A DNA stretch of 11,059 nt from RUG14199 sp964629225 (GCA_964629225.1 CAZVQC010000034.1:1-11059); one strand, 5' to 3'; numbered from the stretch's first letter, positions 1-5,418 are shown. Notes: generated by a model from the letters alone, not told the origin. Translations and numbers: made by a program.

Positions 1-250
1 GCCTTCCCCCTGCGGCTGAGCGGGGGAAGGGGGACCGCTTGCGGTGGATGGGGGTGAGGCGCAGGCTTCGGGACGTCGCCGCAGGCGGTGGAGCGGAGGG
101 GCGCCGAAGTCCTTCCCCCTTTTGGGGGAAGGTGGCGGCAAAGCCGCCGGATAGGGGCAGAAGGCGCAGATGAGGGAGGCCGCCGCTTCCCGGAGGGATG
201 AGGCGGGTGAGGGAGGGGCACGGTGGGAAAGCGGGAGATGGCGCTTTTCC
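1..250. repeat. GC-rich intergenic repeat with palindromes
   Basis: Two related units lie about 109 bp apart. Each starts with the same 10-mer CCTTCCCCCT (2-11 and 111-120) and folds back on GGGGGAAGG (22-30 and 124-132). The second is followed at once by another hairpin, GGCGGCAAAGCCGCC (134-148). Purine-rich GATGAGGG-like motifs recur at about 47-60, 169-178 and 197-213. A bulged hairpin, GGAAAGCG against CGCTTTTCC (226-250), closes the block. From general knowledge, similar palindromes are dispersed between genes in many gut Clostridia; I infer that this is one of them. There is no credible coding frame. The left end is cut by the window. Confidence 0.7.
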
Positions 251-335
251 GCCGGGCAGCGACGTTAGGAGCACTGCGCCCTCGAACAACGTTTGCACAA
301 ACAAAGGACAGTGGTAGAACGAAACGGAGCGAGAT
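251..335. other. Intergenic spacer, no gene seen
   Basis: This lies between the GC-rich repeat and the terminator of the minus-strand papain-like gene. An open frame that starts at 223 runs through it, but it has no Shine-Dalgarno, has low-complexity basic composition and crosses the terminator hairpin, so it is not called. Nothing else is recognised here. Confidence 0.5.
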
Positions 336-371
336 AAAAAAATCCCCGTCCGGAAAAGCCCGAACGGGGAT
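336..371 (-). terminator. Intrinsic terminator of the papain-like gene
   Basis: ATCCCCGT (342-349) pairs with ACGGGGAT (364-371), with a further inner CGG/CCG pairing. Read on the minus strand, the stem is followed by a run of seven T (336-342). It lies about 100 nt past the stop of the papain-like gene. Confidence 0.8.
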
Positions 372-470
372 GAACAAAACATACCGAGAGGGGATCCTCG
401 CCGGATCGTCTTTCTTGGAACGGTGGAAAAACACTCGCCCAAAGTCTCCCCCCAAAAAATCCCATCAAAA

Positions 471-1067
471 CTATTCTATCACTGCAGCTTGACTTGCAGT
501 GACGAAATCCCGAAGAAGGCCTCGGTATATCTCCTTTGCCGAGGACATTTCCTCAAATTCCATGGGATGGATTATTCGGGGCAGGTCTTTCGCCCCGTCT
601 ATCTTGAATTCCACTAACATTTCCCTGACGAATTCCGAACAGTAATAGTGTCTCTTGAATTTTTTGTAGATGCGAATCCCCGCCAGAAGGAGACCTAAGT
701 AATTGTAGCGGTAGTCAAAGCGGTGCTTGTACATTTTCTCAAGTCGTGTCTCGATCCTCTTTCTCTGCTCCTCCGTTATGGGGATCGACATGAGGATTAT
801 CTTAGTGTCGGGAAACCGCTTGAAGGTGCCCGCGTGAGGCGACTCCATTACGAATCCGCCCCAAAAGGGGTTGTAAGTCCGCCGCCTTCCGAAGGAGTAC
901 ATCGTCCCAAGGTCGTCGGCAAGGCTGATGGATACGTGGTTGTATTTTGCGCCGGTTACGATGCGTAACATCTTTGAGGGCAGCGTGCCCGACTGACTGA
1001 TCACTATGTAGAGTCGCTTTGAGTCCACGGCTGTCACCGTTTCTGTCATATCATTCATATCATTCAT
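471..1067 (-). CDS. YiiX/YebB-like (NlpC/P60-related) permuted papain-fold protein
   Basis: A 198-residue soluble protein with no signal peptide or membrane span. The two halves of a circularly permuted papain-like active site are visible: YNHVS with His44, and YYCSEF with Cys143. Between them is a family-typical stretch (MYSFGR at 57-61, NPFWGGFV at 66-73, ESPHAGTF at 75-82). From family knowledge, such proteins are predicted cysteine hydrolases or amidases acting on peptide or acyl-amide bonds; the substrate here is unknown. The conserved fold begins near KRLYIV (17-22), so the first 16 residues are an extension. They are encoded by a tandem 9-nt repeat giving MND-MND-M, with alternative ATGs at 1058 and 1049. 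The ATG at 1067 has an AAAGGAAAG site about 11 nt upstream. It has its own promoter and terminator. Its start overlaps the stop of a possible 20-codon ORF. Confidence 0.85.
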   Translation of the reverse strand: MNDMNDMTETVTAVDSKRLYIVISQSGTLPSKMLRIVTGAKYNHVSISLADDLGTMYSFGRRRTYNPFWGGFVMESPHAGTFKRFPDTKIILMSIPITEEQRKRIETRLEKMYKHRFDYRYNYLGLLLAGIRIYKKFKRHYYCSEFVREMLVEFKIDGAKDLPRIIHPMEFEEMSSAKEIYRGLLRDFVTASQAAVIE

Positions 1068-1126
1068 TCCGCTTGTGTCTTTCCTTTGCCGATGTCTTTC
1101 GTTGTCTTTGCCGTTTTACCCTTCAT
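1064..1126 (-). CDS. Possible 20-codon leaderless ORF overlapping the papain-like start
   Basis: This tiny frame encodes a lysine- and threonine-rich peptide (starts MKGKTAKTTK, ends GKTQAE). Its TGA overlaps the next gene's start in an ATGA arrangement, in a different frame. Its ATG has no Shine-Dalgarno and sits about 7 nt beyond an extended -10 box (1133-1138), where transcription should begin, so the message could be leaderless. That geometry is seen in the sequence. Translation is inference, and a chance frame in the 5' leader is quite possible. Confidence 0.25.
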   Translation of the reverse strand: MKGKTAKTTKDIGKGKTQAE

Positions 1127-1132
1127 AACGAT

Positions 1133-1161
1133 ACTATATCAAATTACCCCACATTCCACAA
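1133..1161 (-). promoter_or_regulatory. Candidate promoter of the papain-like gene
   Basis: On the minus strand, TTGTGG (1156-1161), a 17-nt spacer, then TATAGT (1133-1138) with an upstream TG extension. The -35 is weak; the extended -10 is good. Confidence 0.55.
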
Positions 1162-1190
1162 GAGGTTTTGACTTTTTTCTTGGGATGAGG

Positions 1191-1553
1191 TCACTTTTCG
1201 GCTTCCGCCATCTCATTTTCTATCCAGGCGATAAGAAGATCCACTATCTTTTTTTGCTGAAGAACGGAGAGAGGAGTGCCCAAAGGAACTCTGTACCATT
1301 TGTTCAGGCACCCACGACAGCAACAGGCGCAGGCGTGCTGAGCCACAAATATGGGGTGCCCTCTCGTGGGGGTCTGCCTTCCGTCGTTTTCGGGAAAGGC
1401 GGGAGCCAGCCGCTGTGCGATGAAGTCCTCCCCGTGACTTCTGATTATATCCATGCCCTTCGTGCGAACGTATTCCATCTCCTTTTCGGACAGGTGAAAC
1501 CGCCCTCTGAATTTTGATTTTTTAAGCCGTGTAAGAGCTCCGTCTACCGTCAT
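1191..1553 (-). CDS. DUF4186 family protein
   Basis: A 120-residue cytoplasmic protein matching my recollection of DUF4186 along its whole length: SKFRGRFHL (13-21), KGMDIIRSHGEDFI (32-45), RLAPAFPENDGRQTP (48-62), then the signature RGHPIFVAQHA (64-74) and CCCRGCLNKW (77-86). His66, His73 and the cysteines 75, 77, 78, 79 and 82 form a dense cluster that could bind a metal ion or iron-sulfur centre. That is inference, as I know of no established function. GGAGGAG lies 8 nt upstream of the ATG and fixes the start. A plausible promoter lies at 1582-1610. No terminator is seen between it and the downstream papain-like gene, 123 nt away, so some co-transcription is possible. Confidence 0.8.
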   Translation of the reverse strand: MTVDGALTRLKKSKFRGRFHLSEKEMEYVRTKGMDIIRSHGEDFIAQRLAPAFPENDGRQTPTRGHPIFVAQHACACCCRGCLNKWYRVPLGTPLSVLQQKKIVDLLIAWIENEMAEAEK

Positions 1554-1581
1554 GCTGTTTTCTCCTCCGTTTTTTCACTTA

Positions 1582-1610
1582 ATTATTGCACACCGTGAGA
1601 AAAAATGAAA
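1582..1610 (-). promoter_or_regulatory. Candidate promoter of the DUF4186 gene
   Basis: Minus strand: TTTCAT (1605-1610), a 17-nt spacer, then AATAAT (1582-1587) preceded by TGC, an extended -10. It lies about 30 nt before the start codon. Confidence 0.5.
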
Positions 1611-1662
1611 TACCTCTCGGTAAAATGCCCGCTCTTTTGTCGAAAGTTTTCAAGGCTGTCCG

Positions 1663-1696
1663 AAAGCAAGCCCCGCCGGGCGGTGACCCGACGGGG
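1663..1696 (-). terminator. Hairpin terminator after the tetrapeptide-repeat gene
   Basis: CCCCGCCGGG (1671-1680) and CCCGACGGGG (1687-1696) form a 10-bp stem. It is fully paired, with one G-U, only when read as minus-strand RNA; plus-strand RNA has a C-A mismatch. This supports minus-strand use, ending the gene at 1728-2180. The following T tract is interrupted (CTTGCTTTC), so termination may be partial. Confidence 0.6.
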
Positions 1697-1727
1697 AGGG
1701 CCTTTCGGCATCCACTAAGTATCCGCA

Positions 1728-2180
1728 TCACTCCAAAATGTCGGTGAGCCCGTGGAAGGTAATGTCGAGCCGAGCACTCCCGTCCACCAGCGGGTAGAAG
1801 TTCACGTTTGTTGCGTGCTCAATGATCTTTGCAAGCATTTTCGGATCGTCGAAGTTAATGTCGCCTCCGATGACACTTACATAGCCCATGCTCTCAATGG
1901 GCTTGAAGAGTGACATCGTCACCTTCACCGGCGACCCGAAGTCAGTGCTCTTCAGCCTGTTGTAAGCATCGATGACCGGCCTTACCCTCATCGGGTCCGC
2001 CATTCTAAGCCGTTTTTCCTCCTTTCTGTGAACGGAGCCAAGCTCCCGGAGAAAGCGGATGAATTCCTCGTCCTTCGGATCGACCTCATCGTCAAGATCG
2101 TCACCGAACTCTTTGAAACGGTCATCATAGCAGCCCTCGAAACAGTCATTGTAAAATTCCTCGTAAAATCCTTCGTACAT
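1728..2180 (-). CDS. Hypothetical acidic protein with an N-terminal tetrapeptide repeat
   Basis: I do not recognise this 150-residue protein. Its first about 24 residues are six tandem four-residue units, YEGF, YEEF, YNDC, FEGC, YDDR, FKEF. They follow the pattern aromatic, acidic or Asn, Gly/acidic/Lys, then variable. A very acidic linker follows (27-39). The rest (about 60-150) looks like a small mixed alpha/beta domain with alternating hydrophobic segments (VKVTMSLF at 85-92, YVSVIGGDINF at 100-110, ARLDITFHG at 136-144). There is no signal peptide or membrane span. AAAGG lies 12 nt before the ATG, with a closer AGGT. No convincing promoter was found in the 160 nt upstream. It is divergent from fic. 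A start nearer Met60 would remove the repeat, but it lacks an obvious ribosome site. Confidence 0.6.
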   Translation of the reverse strand: MYEGFYEEFYNDCFEGCYDDRFKEFGDDLDDEVDPKDEEFIRFLRELGSVHRKEEKRLRMADPMRVRPVIDAYNRLKSTDFGSPVKVTMSLFKPIESMGYVSVIGGDINFDDPKMLAKIIEHATNVNFYPLVDGSARLDITFHGLTDILE

Positions 2181-2344
2181 TGCAGTACCTGCCTTTCTGT
2201 TTTTTTGGTATCAAAGTGCCTTTTTCACCTGCGGCTGTCGGAGCCCCACCTTCTTTTTCGGTGCCTTTTTCGGTCGTGGCGGTGCCGTCCGGTGGCAAGT
2301 TCGCTCACATATTACCGCAGAGGGGGTAGTACAGCCGTTGTATC
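2181..2344. other. Divergent intergenic region, mostly unassigned
   Basis: Between the hypothetical gene and the fic promoter. It holds short imperfect repeats (GTGCCTTTTTC at 2216-2226 and 2271-2281-like copies around 2250-2272) but no clear promoter for the minus-strand gene. A TAATAT on the minus strand near 2310 lacks a -35 partner. Confidence 0.4.
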
Positions 2345-2373
2345 TTGAAAATGAGGCGAAGCTGTGGTAAAAT
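2345..2373 (+). promoter_or_regulatory. fic promoter
   Basis: TTGAAA (2345-2350), a 17-nt spacer, then TAAAAT (2368-2373) with a TGG extension. Transcription should start near 2380, directly at the 5' side of an 8-bp hairpin (2383-2407). Confidence 0.75.
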
Positions 2374-2382
2374 AACAGTGTG

Positions 2383-2407
2383 GAAAGCGGACGGGAGTCC
2401 CGCTTTC
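2383..2407 (+). promoter_or_regulatory. 5'-terminal hairpin in the fic leader
   Basis: GAAAGCGG (2383-2390) pairs perfectly with CCGCTTTC (2400-2407) around a 9-nt loop. It would form within a few nucleotides of the predicted mRNA 5' end and ends 16 nt before the Shine-Dalgarno core, leaving the ribosome site open. Confidence 0.5.
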
Positions 2408-2420
2408 AAAAGTGACTTCG

Positions 2421-2430
2421 AAAGGAGGTG
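2421..2430 (+). promoter_or_regulatory. fic ribosome binding site that decides the start
   Basis: AAAGGAGGTG is a near-perfect Shine-Dalgarno with 7 nt between GGAGG and the ATG at 2436. The in-frame GTG at 2412 lies upstream of this site and is therefore not the start. Confidence 0.9.
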
Positions 2431-2435
2431 TCGGC

Positions 2436-3026
2436 ATGAAAAAAGATGACTTTGTGCTGATCGAGGGTGCCGCGGAAGAGGCAAAAGAGAAAAGAAATGC
2501 AAGGGAGCTTTTTGACAGCGGAGAGCTGTGGAAGCTTCCGGTAGGCACCGTTTCGTCTCTTCGGGCTATTCATAAAAGCCTCTTTTTCGGAGTGTTTGAT
2601 TTTGCGGGGGAGCTGCGTCGTGTCAACATCGCCAAGGGCGGGATGCGGTTCGCTCCGGTACTCTATCTTCATGAGACCCTTTCGGAAATTGAAAAAATGC
2701 CAATGAGGACCTTTGACGAGGCGGTGGAAAAATACGCGGAGATGAACGTCGCCCATCCTTTTAGAGAGGGCAACGGCAGAAGCGGCAGGATATGGCTCGA
2801 TATGATGCTCAGAAGCGGGATAGACAGAGTGGTGGATTGGAGCCGGATCGAAAAAGGCGAGTACCTCTCCGCCATGGAAAGAAGTCCCGTTGACGACCGC
2901 CCTCTGAAAGAGCTCCTTTTTGCCGCACTGACGGACGGAACCGACGAAAGGGAGGTTTTTTTAAGGGGGATCGACGCCGGATTCTCTTTCGAGGGGCTGT
3001 CAAGTGTCAAGGCGGATGAAGCTTAG
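2436..3026 (+). CDS. fic: Fic family protein, class III AMPylator (NmFic-like)
   Basis: A 196-residue single-domain Fic protein. The complete active-site motif HPFREGNGRSGR (107-118) supplies catalytic His107, Glu111 and the phosphate-binding loop. The substrate-docking flap is KGGMRFAPV (68-76). From family knowledge, these enzymes transfer AMP to target proteins; class III members are self-inhibited by a C-terminal [S/T]xxxE[G/N] helix. As I recall the Neisseria meningitidis protein NmFic, this one aligns along its length, including AMERSPV (146-152) and the C-terminal FEG. The inhibitory glutamate is Glu186, but the Ser/Thr four residues before it is Gly182. No antitoxin gene is adjacent, which fits a self-contained class III protein. 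It has its own promoter and a leader hairpin. The cellular target is unknown; gyrase and topoisomerase IV are targets of some homologues. Confidence 0.92.
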   Translation: MKKDDFVLIEGAAEEAKEKRNARELFDSGELWKLPVGTVSSLRAIHKSLFFGVFDFAGELRRVNIAKGGMRFAPVLYLHETLSEIEKMPMRTFDEAVEKYAEMNVAHPFREGNGRSGRIWLDMMLRSGIDRVVDWSRIEKGEYLSAMERSPVDDRPLKELLFAALTDGTDEREVFLRGIDAGFSFEGLSSVKADEA

Positions 3027-3126
3027 GAAAAAGACTGTTGTGACGGCGCAAAAATCAAAAATGTCCTCGGCACCGATCGAAAAGACCGATACAGTCGGAG
3101 GTGAGGCGGAAAGGCGGCAATTTCAG

Positions 3127-3165
3127 ATCCGGATACGTTATATCGGGACGGATATCTTCGTTTTT
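3127..3165 (+). terminator. Weak candidate terminator after fic
   Basis: ATCCG-GATA (3127-3135) pairs with TATC (3141-3144) and CGGAT (3149-3153) around a GGGA bulge. A T5 run follows 7 nt later (3161-3165). The bulge and the gap before the T run make this uncertain. Confidence 0.3.
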
Positions 3166-3207
3166 CCATCGCTGCGGCAGAAATCCTCCAAATATGGAGA
3201 ATAATAC

Positions 3208-3236
3208 TTGATTTTTCCGCGCCGATGTATTAAAAT
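3208..3236 (+). promoter_or_regulatory. pfkA promoter
   Basis: TTGATT (3208-3213), a 17-nt spacer, then TAAAAT (3231-3236). The expected start near 3243 gives a leader of about 46 nt. Confidence 0.75.
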
Positions 3237-3288
3237 AGTGCTGTCTTGAAAAATTAATAACGATAAGATACAGAGGAGCAATTGCACC

Positions 3289-4353
3289 ATGGAAAAGAAA
3301 TTCAGAAGAATCGGCGTTCTCGCCTCCGGCGGAGATGCCCCCGGTATGAACCCCGTTATCCGTGCCGTTACTCGCAGCGCCATCGACCACGGCGTTGAGG
3401 TAGTAGGTATCAAGGGCGGCTATTACGGACTTATTCACGACGAGGTGGTACATCTCGGAGCAAGAGACGTTTCCAACATCATAACAAAGGGCGGCACCAT
3501 GCTTTATTCCGCAAGATGCGTTGAGTTCAAGGAAGAAGCGGGAATGCAGAAGGCCATCGAGACCTGCAAGAAATATGATATCGACGGTATCGTAGCTTGC
3601 GGAGGAGACGGCACCTTCAGAGGAGCTACCGACCTTTCCAATCACGGGATCCCCACCATCGGTATCCCCGGAACCATCGACAATGATATCACCGCCACAG
3701 AGTACGCTATCGGATTTGACACGGCAATGAACACCACCGTTCAGATGATCGACAGGCTCCGTGACACCTGTGAGAGCCACGCCCGTTGTAACGTGGTGGA
3801 GGTCATGGGACGTGATGCCGGCGGTATTGCCATCAACACCGCCATCGCCTGCGGCGCCGTGGGCTGCATGATCAATGAGCTTCCCTTTGATGAGGAAGCC
3901 CTCATGAAGAAGATGATCAAGCTCCGCAATGACGGCAAGAGAGAGTTCATCGTGGTTGTGGTGGAGGGCAACCCCTACTACTCCGAAGCTTTTGCAAAGA
4001 GGATCGAGGAGGCTACCGGCATCGAGACCAAGTTTGCCCGCCTTGCTCACGTAGTCCGCGGCGGAAGCCCCACTCTCCGTGACAGAGTCACTGCGGCGAG
4101 AATGGGTACCCGTGCTGTCGAGGAGCTTCTTGCAGGCAAGAGCGACCTTGTGGTCTGCGAAAAGGGCGGCAAGATAGTCACCACCGACATCAACTTCGCT
4201 CTCATCACCGACAGAATGTACAAGGGCAAGTTGAAGGACGGCGACCTTGACAAATACAGCGAGGAGCAGATCGCACAGATGAAGGCTATCTGCGAGGCAA
4301 AGCATCAGAGCTTTGTGGATCTCTACAAGGTCATGGAAGAGATATCCTGGTAA
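3289..4353 (+). CDS. pfkA: ATP-dependent 6-phosphofructokinase
   Basis: Phosphorylates fructose 6-phosphate to fructose 1,6-bisphosphate, the committed step of glycolysis, in the cytoplasm. Visible motifs are GGDAPGMN (14-21), CGGDGTFRGA (104-113), PGTIDND (127-133) with catalytic base Asp131, MGRDAGGIA (173-181) and HVVRGGSP (254-261). The two residues that separate ATP from pyrophosphate enzymes are both glycine here (Gly108 after GGD, Gly128 before TID), which points to ATP. It has 354 residues against about 320 in E. coli PfkA, with the excess mainly in a basic and acidic C-terminal tail. GAGGAG lies 10 nt before the ATG. It is transcribed alone from a good promoter. Codon choice favours AAG, ATC and CTT/CTC, as expected for a highly expressed gene. 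A long antisense frame covers most of it and is an artefact of codon bias. Confidence 0.95.
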   Translation: MEKKFRRIGVLASGGDAPGMNPVIRAVTRSAIDHGVEVVGIKGGYYGLIHDEVVHLGARDVSNIITKGGTMLYSARCVEFKEEAGMQKAIETCKKYDIDGIVACGGDGTFRGATDLSNHGIPTIGIPGTIDNDITATEYAIGFDTAMNTTVQMIDRLRDTCESHARCNVVEVMGRDAGGIAINTAIACGAVGCMINELPFDEEALMKKMIKLRNDGKREFIVVVVEGNPYYSEAFAKRIEEATGIETKFARLAHVVRGGSPTLRDRVTAARMGTRAVEELLAGKSDLVVCEKGGKIVTTDINFALITDRMYKGKLKDGDLDKYSEEQIAQMKAICEAKHQSFVDLYKVMEEISW

Positions 4354-4367
4354 TCGATGACTAAAGC

Positions 4368-4412
4368 AGAACGGGCCACGGCAGCCGTCATGGGCTGTCC
4401 GCGACCCGTTCT
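4368..4412. repeat. Long imperfect hairpin after pfkA
   Basis: AGAACGGG (4368-4375) pairs with CCCGTTCT (4405-4412). Inside it, GGCAGCC (4380-4386) pairs with GGCTGTC (4393-4399), separated by internal loops. No T tract follows directly on either strand; the nearest plus-strand run is T6 at 4440-4445. It may stabilise the pfkA 3' end or work with the later T run as a terminator. Confidence 0.5.
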
Positions 4413-4433
4413 CGGAAACAAAAACGCCGTTTG

Positions 4434-4464
4434 AGCGGATTTTTTAAAAAATCGAAGATCCGCT
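4434..4464. repeat. Inverted repeat with T6A6 core upstream of the tRNA promoter
   Basis: AGCGGAT (4434-4440) and ATCCGCT (4458-4464) flank TTTTTTAAAAAA (4440-4451). The repeat ends one base before the -35 box of the tRNA promoter. The A/T tract is positioned like an UP element, and its T run may also serve as the pfkA terminator tail. Confidence 0.5.
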
Positions 4465-4465
4465 A

Positions 4466-4494
4466 TTGACAACGATATCAAAGTTTGTTATAAT
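4466..4494 (+). promoter_or_regulatory. tRNA-Thr(GGT) promoter
   Basis: A perfect consensus: TTGACA (4466-4471), a 17-nt spacer, TATAAT (4489-4494). The mature tRNA begins 14 nt after the -10 box. Confidence 0.92.
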
Positions 4495-4507
4495 AGCCTT
4501 CGGAATT

Positions 4508-4583
4508 GCTGCTATGGCTCAGTTGGCAGAGCACGTCATTGGTAATGACGAGGTCCCGGGTCCGAATCCCGGTAGCAGCTCCA
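4508..4583 (+). tRNA. tRNA-Thr, anticodon GGT
   Basis: The cloverleaf is complete. Acceptor stem GCTGCTA (4508-4514) pairs with TAGCAGC (4573-4579). The D stem is GCTC/GAGC. The anticodon stem is CGTCA/TGACG around TTGGTAA, giving anticodon GGT (Thr codons ACC and ACU). The variable loop has five nucleotides, and the T stem is CCGGG/CCCGG. CCA is encoded (4581-4583) after discriminator T. The T loop reads TCCGAAT, so position 55 is C rather than the usual T. Confidence 0.95.
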
Positions 4584-4613
4584 AAAAGCCCATCCGTGAG
4601 GATGGGCTTTTTT
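4583..4613. terminator. Bidirectional terminator between tRNA-Thr and hydrolase
   Basis: AGCCCATCC (4587-4595) and GGATGGGCT (4600-4608) form a perfect stem closed by a GTGA tetraloop, with A5 on the left and T5 on the right. It starts directly after the tRNA CCA end and also faces the convergent hydrolase gene, so it can stop both transcripts. Confidence 0.9.
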
Positions 4614-4644
4614 GCTTTGGCGAAAGCTTTTTCATCGGATCAAC

Positions 4645-5334
4645 TTAAAGCCCGTTTTCGGCGAGGAAATCAAGAACGGCGGCGTTGAAGGCTTCCGGGG
4701 CCTTTGCTGCGATGAAGTGGTCACCTTCAATGAATACGGTCTTCGAATTCGGAAGGCTGTCTCCGATAAGTTTGGTGTGGGACATTTTTATCATATCGTG
4801 AGTTCCGGCTATTACGAGGGTGGGTATCTTGATCTCTTGCAGGGTTGTGGGCTCCGTATGGGGCTCTTTGACCATTAGGGCGAGTATTTCCGCATGGGAT
4901 GCCGCTTCTCTCGAAAAAACGCCTAAAAACGATGCCACAGCGAATCCGAAGACTATCGGCGCTTGAACGGATGCCTTGACTCCTCCGGGAAAGAGGTTTC
5001 CTCCGTTCAGTATCAGTCCGTCCACCGCTTCCGGATGGTTCAGTGCAAATTCAAGGGCGATGTTGGCACCGTCCGAAAAGCCGAGTATAACGGCACTTTG
5101 TATCCCAAGTTCTCCCATGAATGAGAAGAGATCCTCGGAAAAGCGCTTTATCGACATTTTGCCCTCTCCTCGGGGGCTTTTTCCGTGTCCCCTCGTGTCC
5201 GGGGCGATGACTCTGTATCTTTCACCGAAGACGGGGATCTGCTTTTCAAAATATCCCCGATCCTCACCGTTTCCGTGAAGAAGTATCAGCGGTTTTCCCG
5301 TTCCGGTATCGCTGTAGCTGAGTTTGATATCCAT
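4645..5334 (-). CDS. Alpha/beta-fold hydrolase
   Basis: A 229-residue cytoplasmic serine hydrolase of the alpha/beta-hydrolase fold. The oxyanion-hole motif HGNG (20-23) is followed by the family element PDTRGHGKS (45-53). The nucleophile elbow is GFSDG (85-89) with Ser87, the acid is likely Asp180 in AGTHD, and the base is His206 in EGDHF. The cap region (about 115-165) is short. From family knowledge it could be an esterase, lipase-like or haloperoxidase-like hydrolase; the substrate cannot be read from the sequence. GGAGG five nucleotides before the ATG fixes the start. Its promoter is divergent from that of the acyl-CoA synthetase operon. A link to acyl-chain metabolism is suggested only by that neighbourhood. 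Confidence 0.9.
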   Translation of the reverse strand: MDIKLSYSDTGTGKPLILLHGNGEDRGYFEKQIPVFGERYRVIAPDTRGHGKSPRGEGKMSIKRFSEDLFSFMGELGIQSAVILGFSDGANIALEFALNHPEAVDGLILNGGNLFPGGVKASVQAPIVFGFAVASFLGVFSREAASHAEILALMVKEPHTEPTTLQEIKIPTLVIAGTHDMIKMSHTKLIGDSLPNSKTVFIEGDHFIAAKAPEAFNAAVLDFLAENGL

Positions 5335-5389
5335 TTTATCCTCCGAGTAAGGTGCGATGGGGTTTTTTGGACGCCACCGTTACGCCGCT

Positions 5390-5418
5390 ATTTTACCATG
5401 AACGGTGCCGTTTTGCAA
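5390..5418 (-). promoter_or_regulatory. Hydrolase promoter with a palindrome in its spacer
   Basis: Minus strand: TTGCAA (5413-5418), a 17-nt spacer, then TAAAAT (5390-5395). The spacer contains the palindrome AACGG-TG-CCGTT (5401-5412), well placed to act as a repressor operator. AACGGTG recurs on the minus strand just downstream, near 5375-5381. Confidence 0.65.

Noticed and set aside
446..458. CTCCCCCCAAAAA shared with 10676-10688
   Set aside because: About one 13-base match is expected by chance in a window this size, and the sequence is low-complexity.
223..492. 89-codon plus-strand frame in the left intergenic region
   Set aside because: It starts in repeat DNA at a GTG without a ribosome site, runs through a terminator hairpin, and overlaps the end of the papain-like gene.
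481..500. Inverted repeat ACTGCA/TGCAGT
   Set aside because: It lies within the C-terminal codons of the papain-like gene, with a 6-bp stem and no T run; likely chance.
1086..1517. 143-codon plus-strand frame opposite DUF4186
   Set aside because: The minus frame carries the conserved DUF4186 signature and a GGAGGAG site; the plus frame has neither.
3004..3204. 66-codon frame overlapping the fic end
   Set aside because: It has no Shine-Dalgarno, is basic low-complexity, and covers the fic-pfkA intergenic region up to the pfkA promoter.
3055..4305. 416-codon open frame on the minus strand opposite pfkA
   Set aside because: It lies antisense to a gene with all phosphofructokinase motifs, is explained by that gene's GC-biased codons, and has no recognisable domain.
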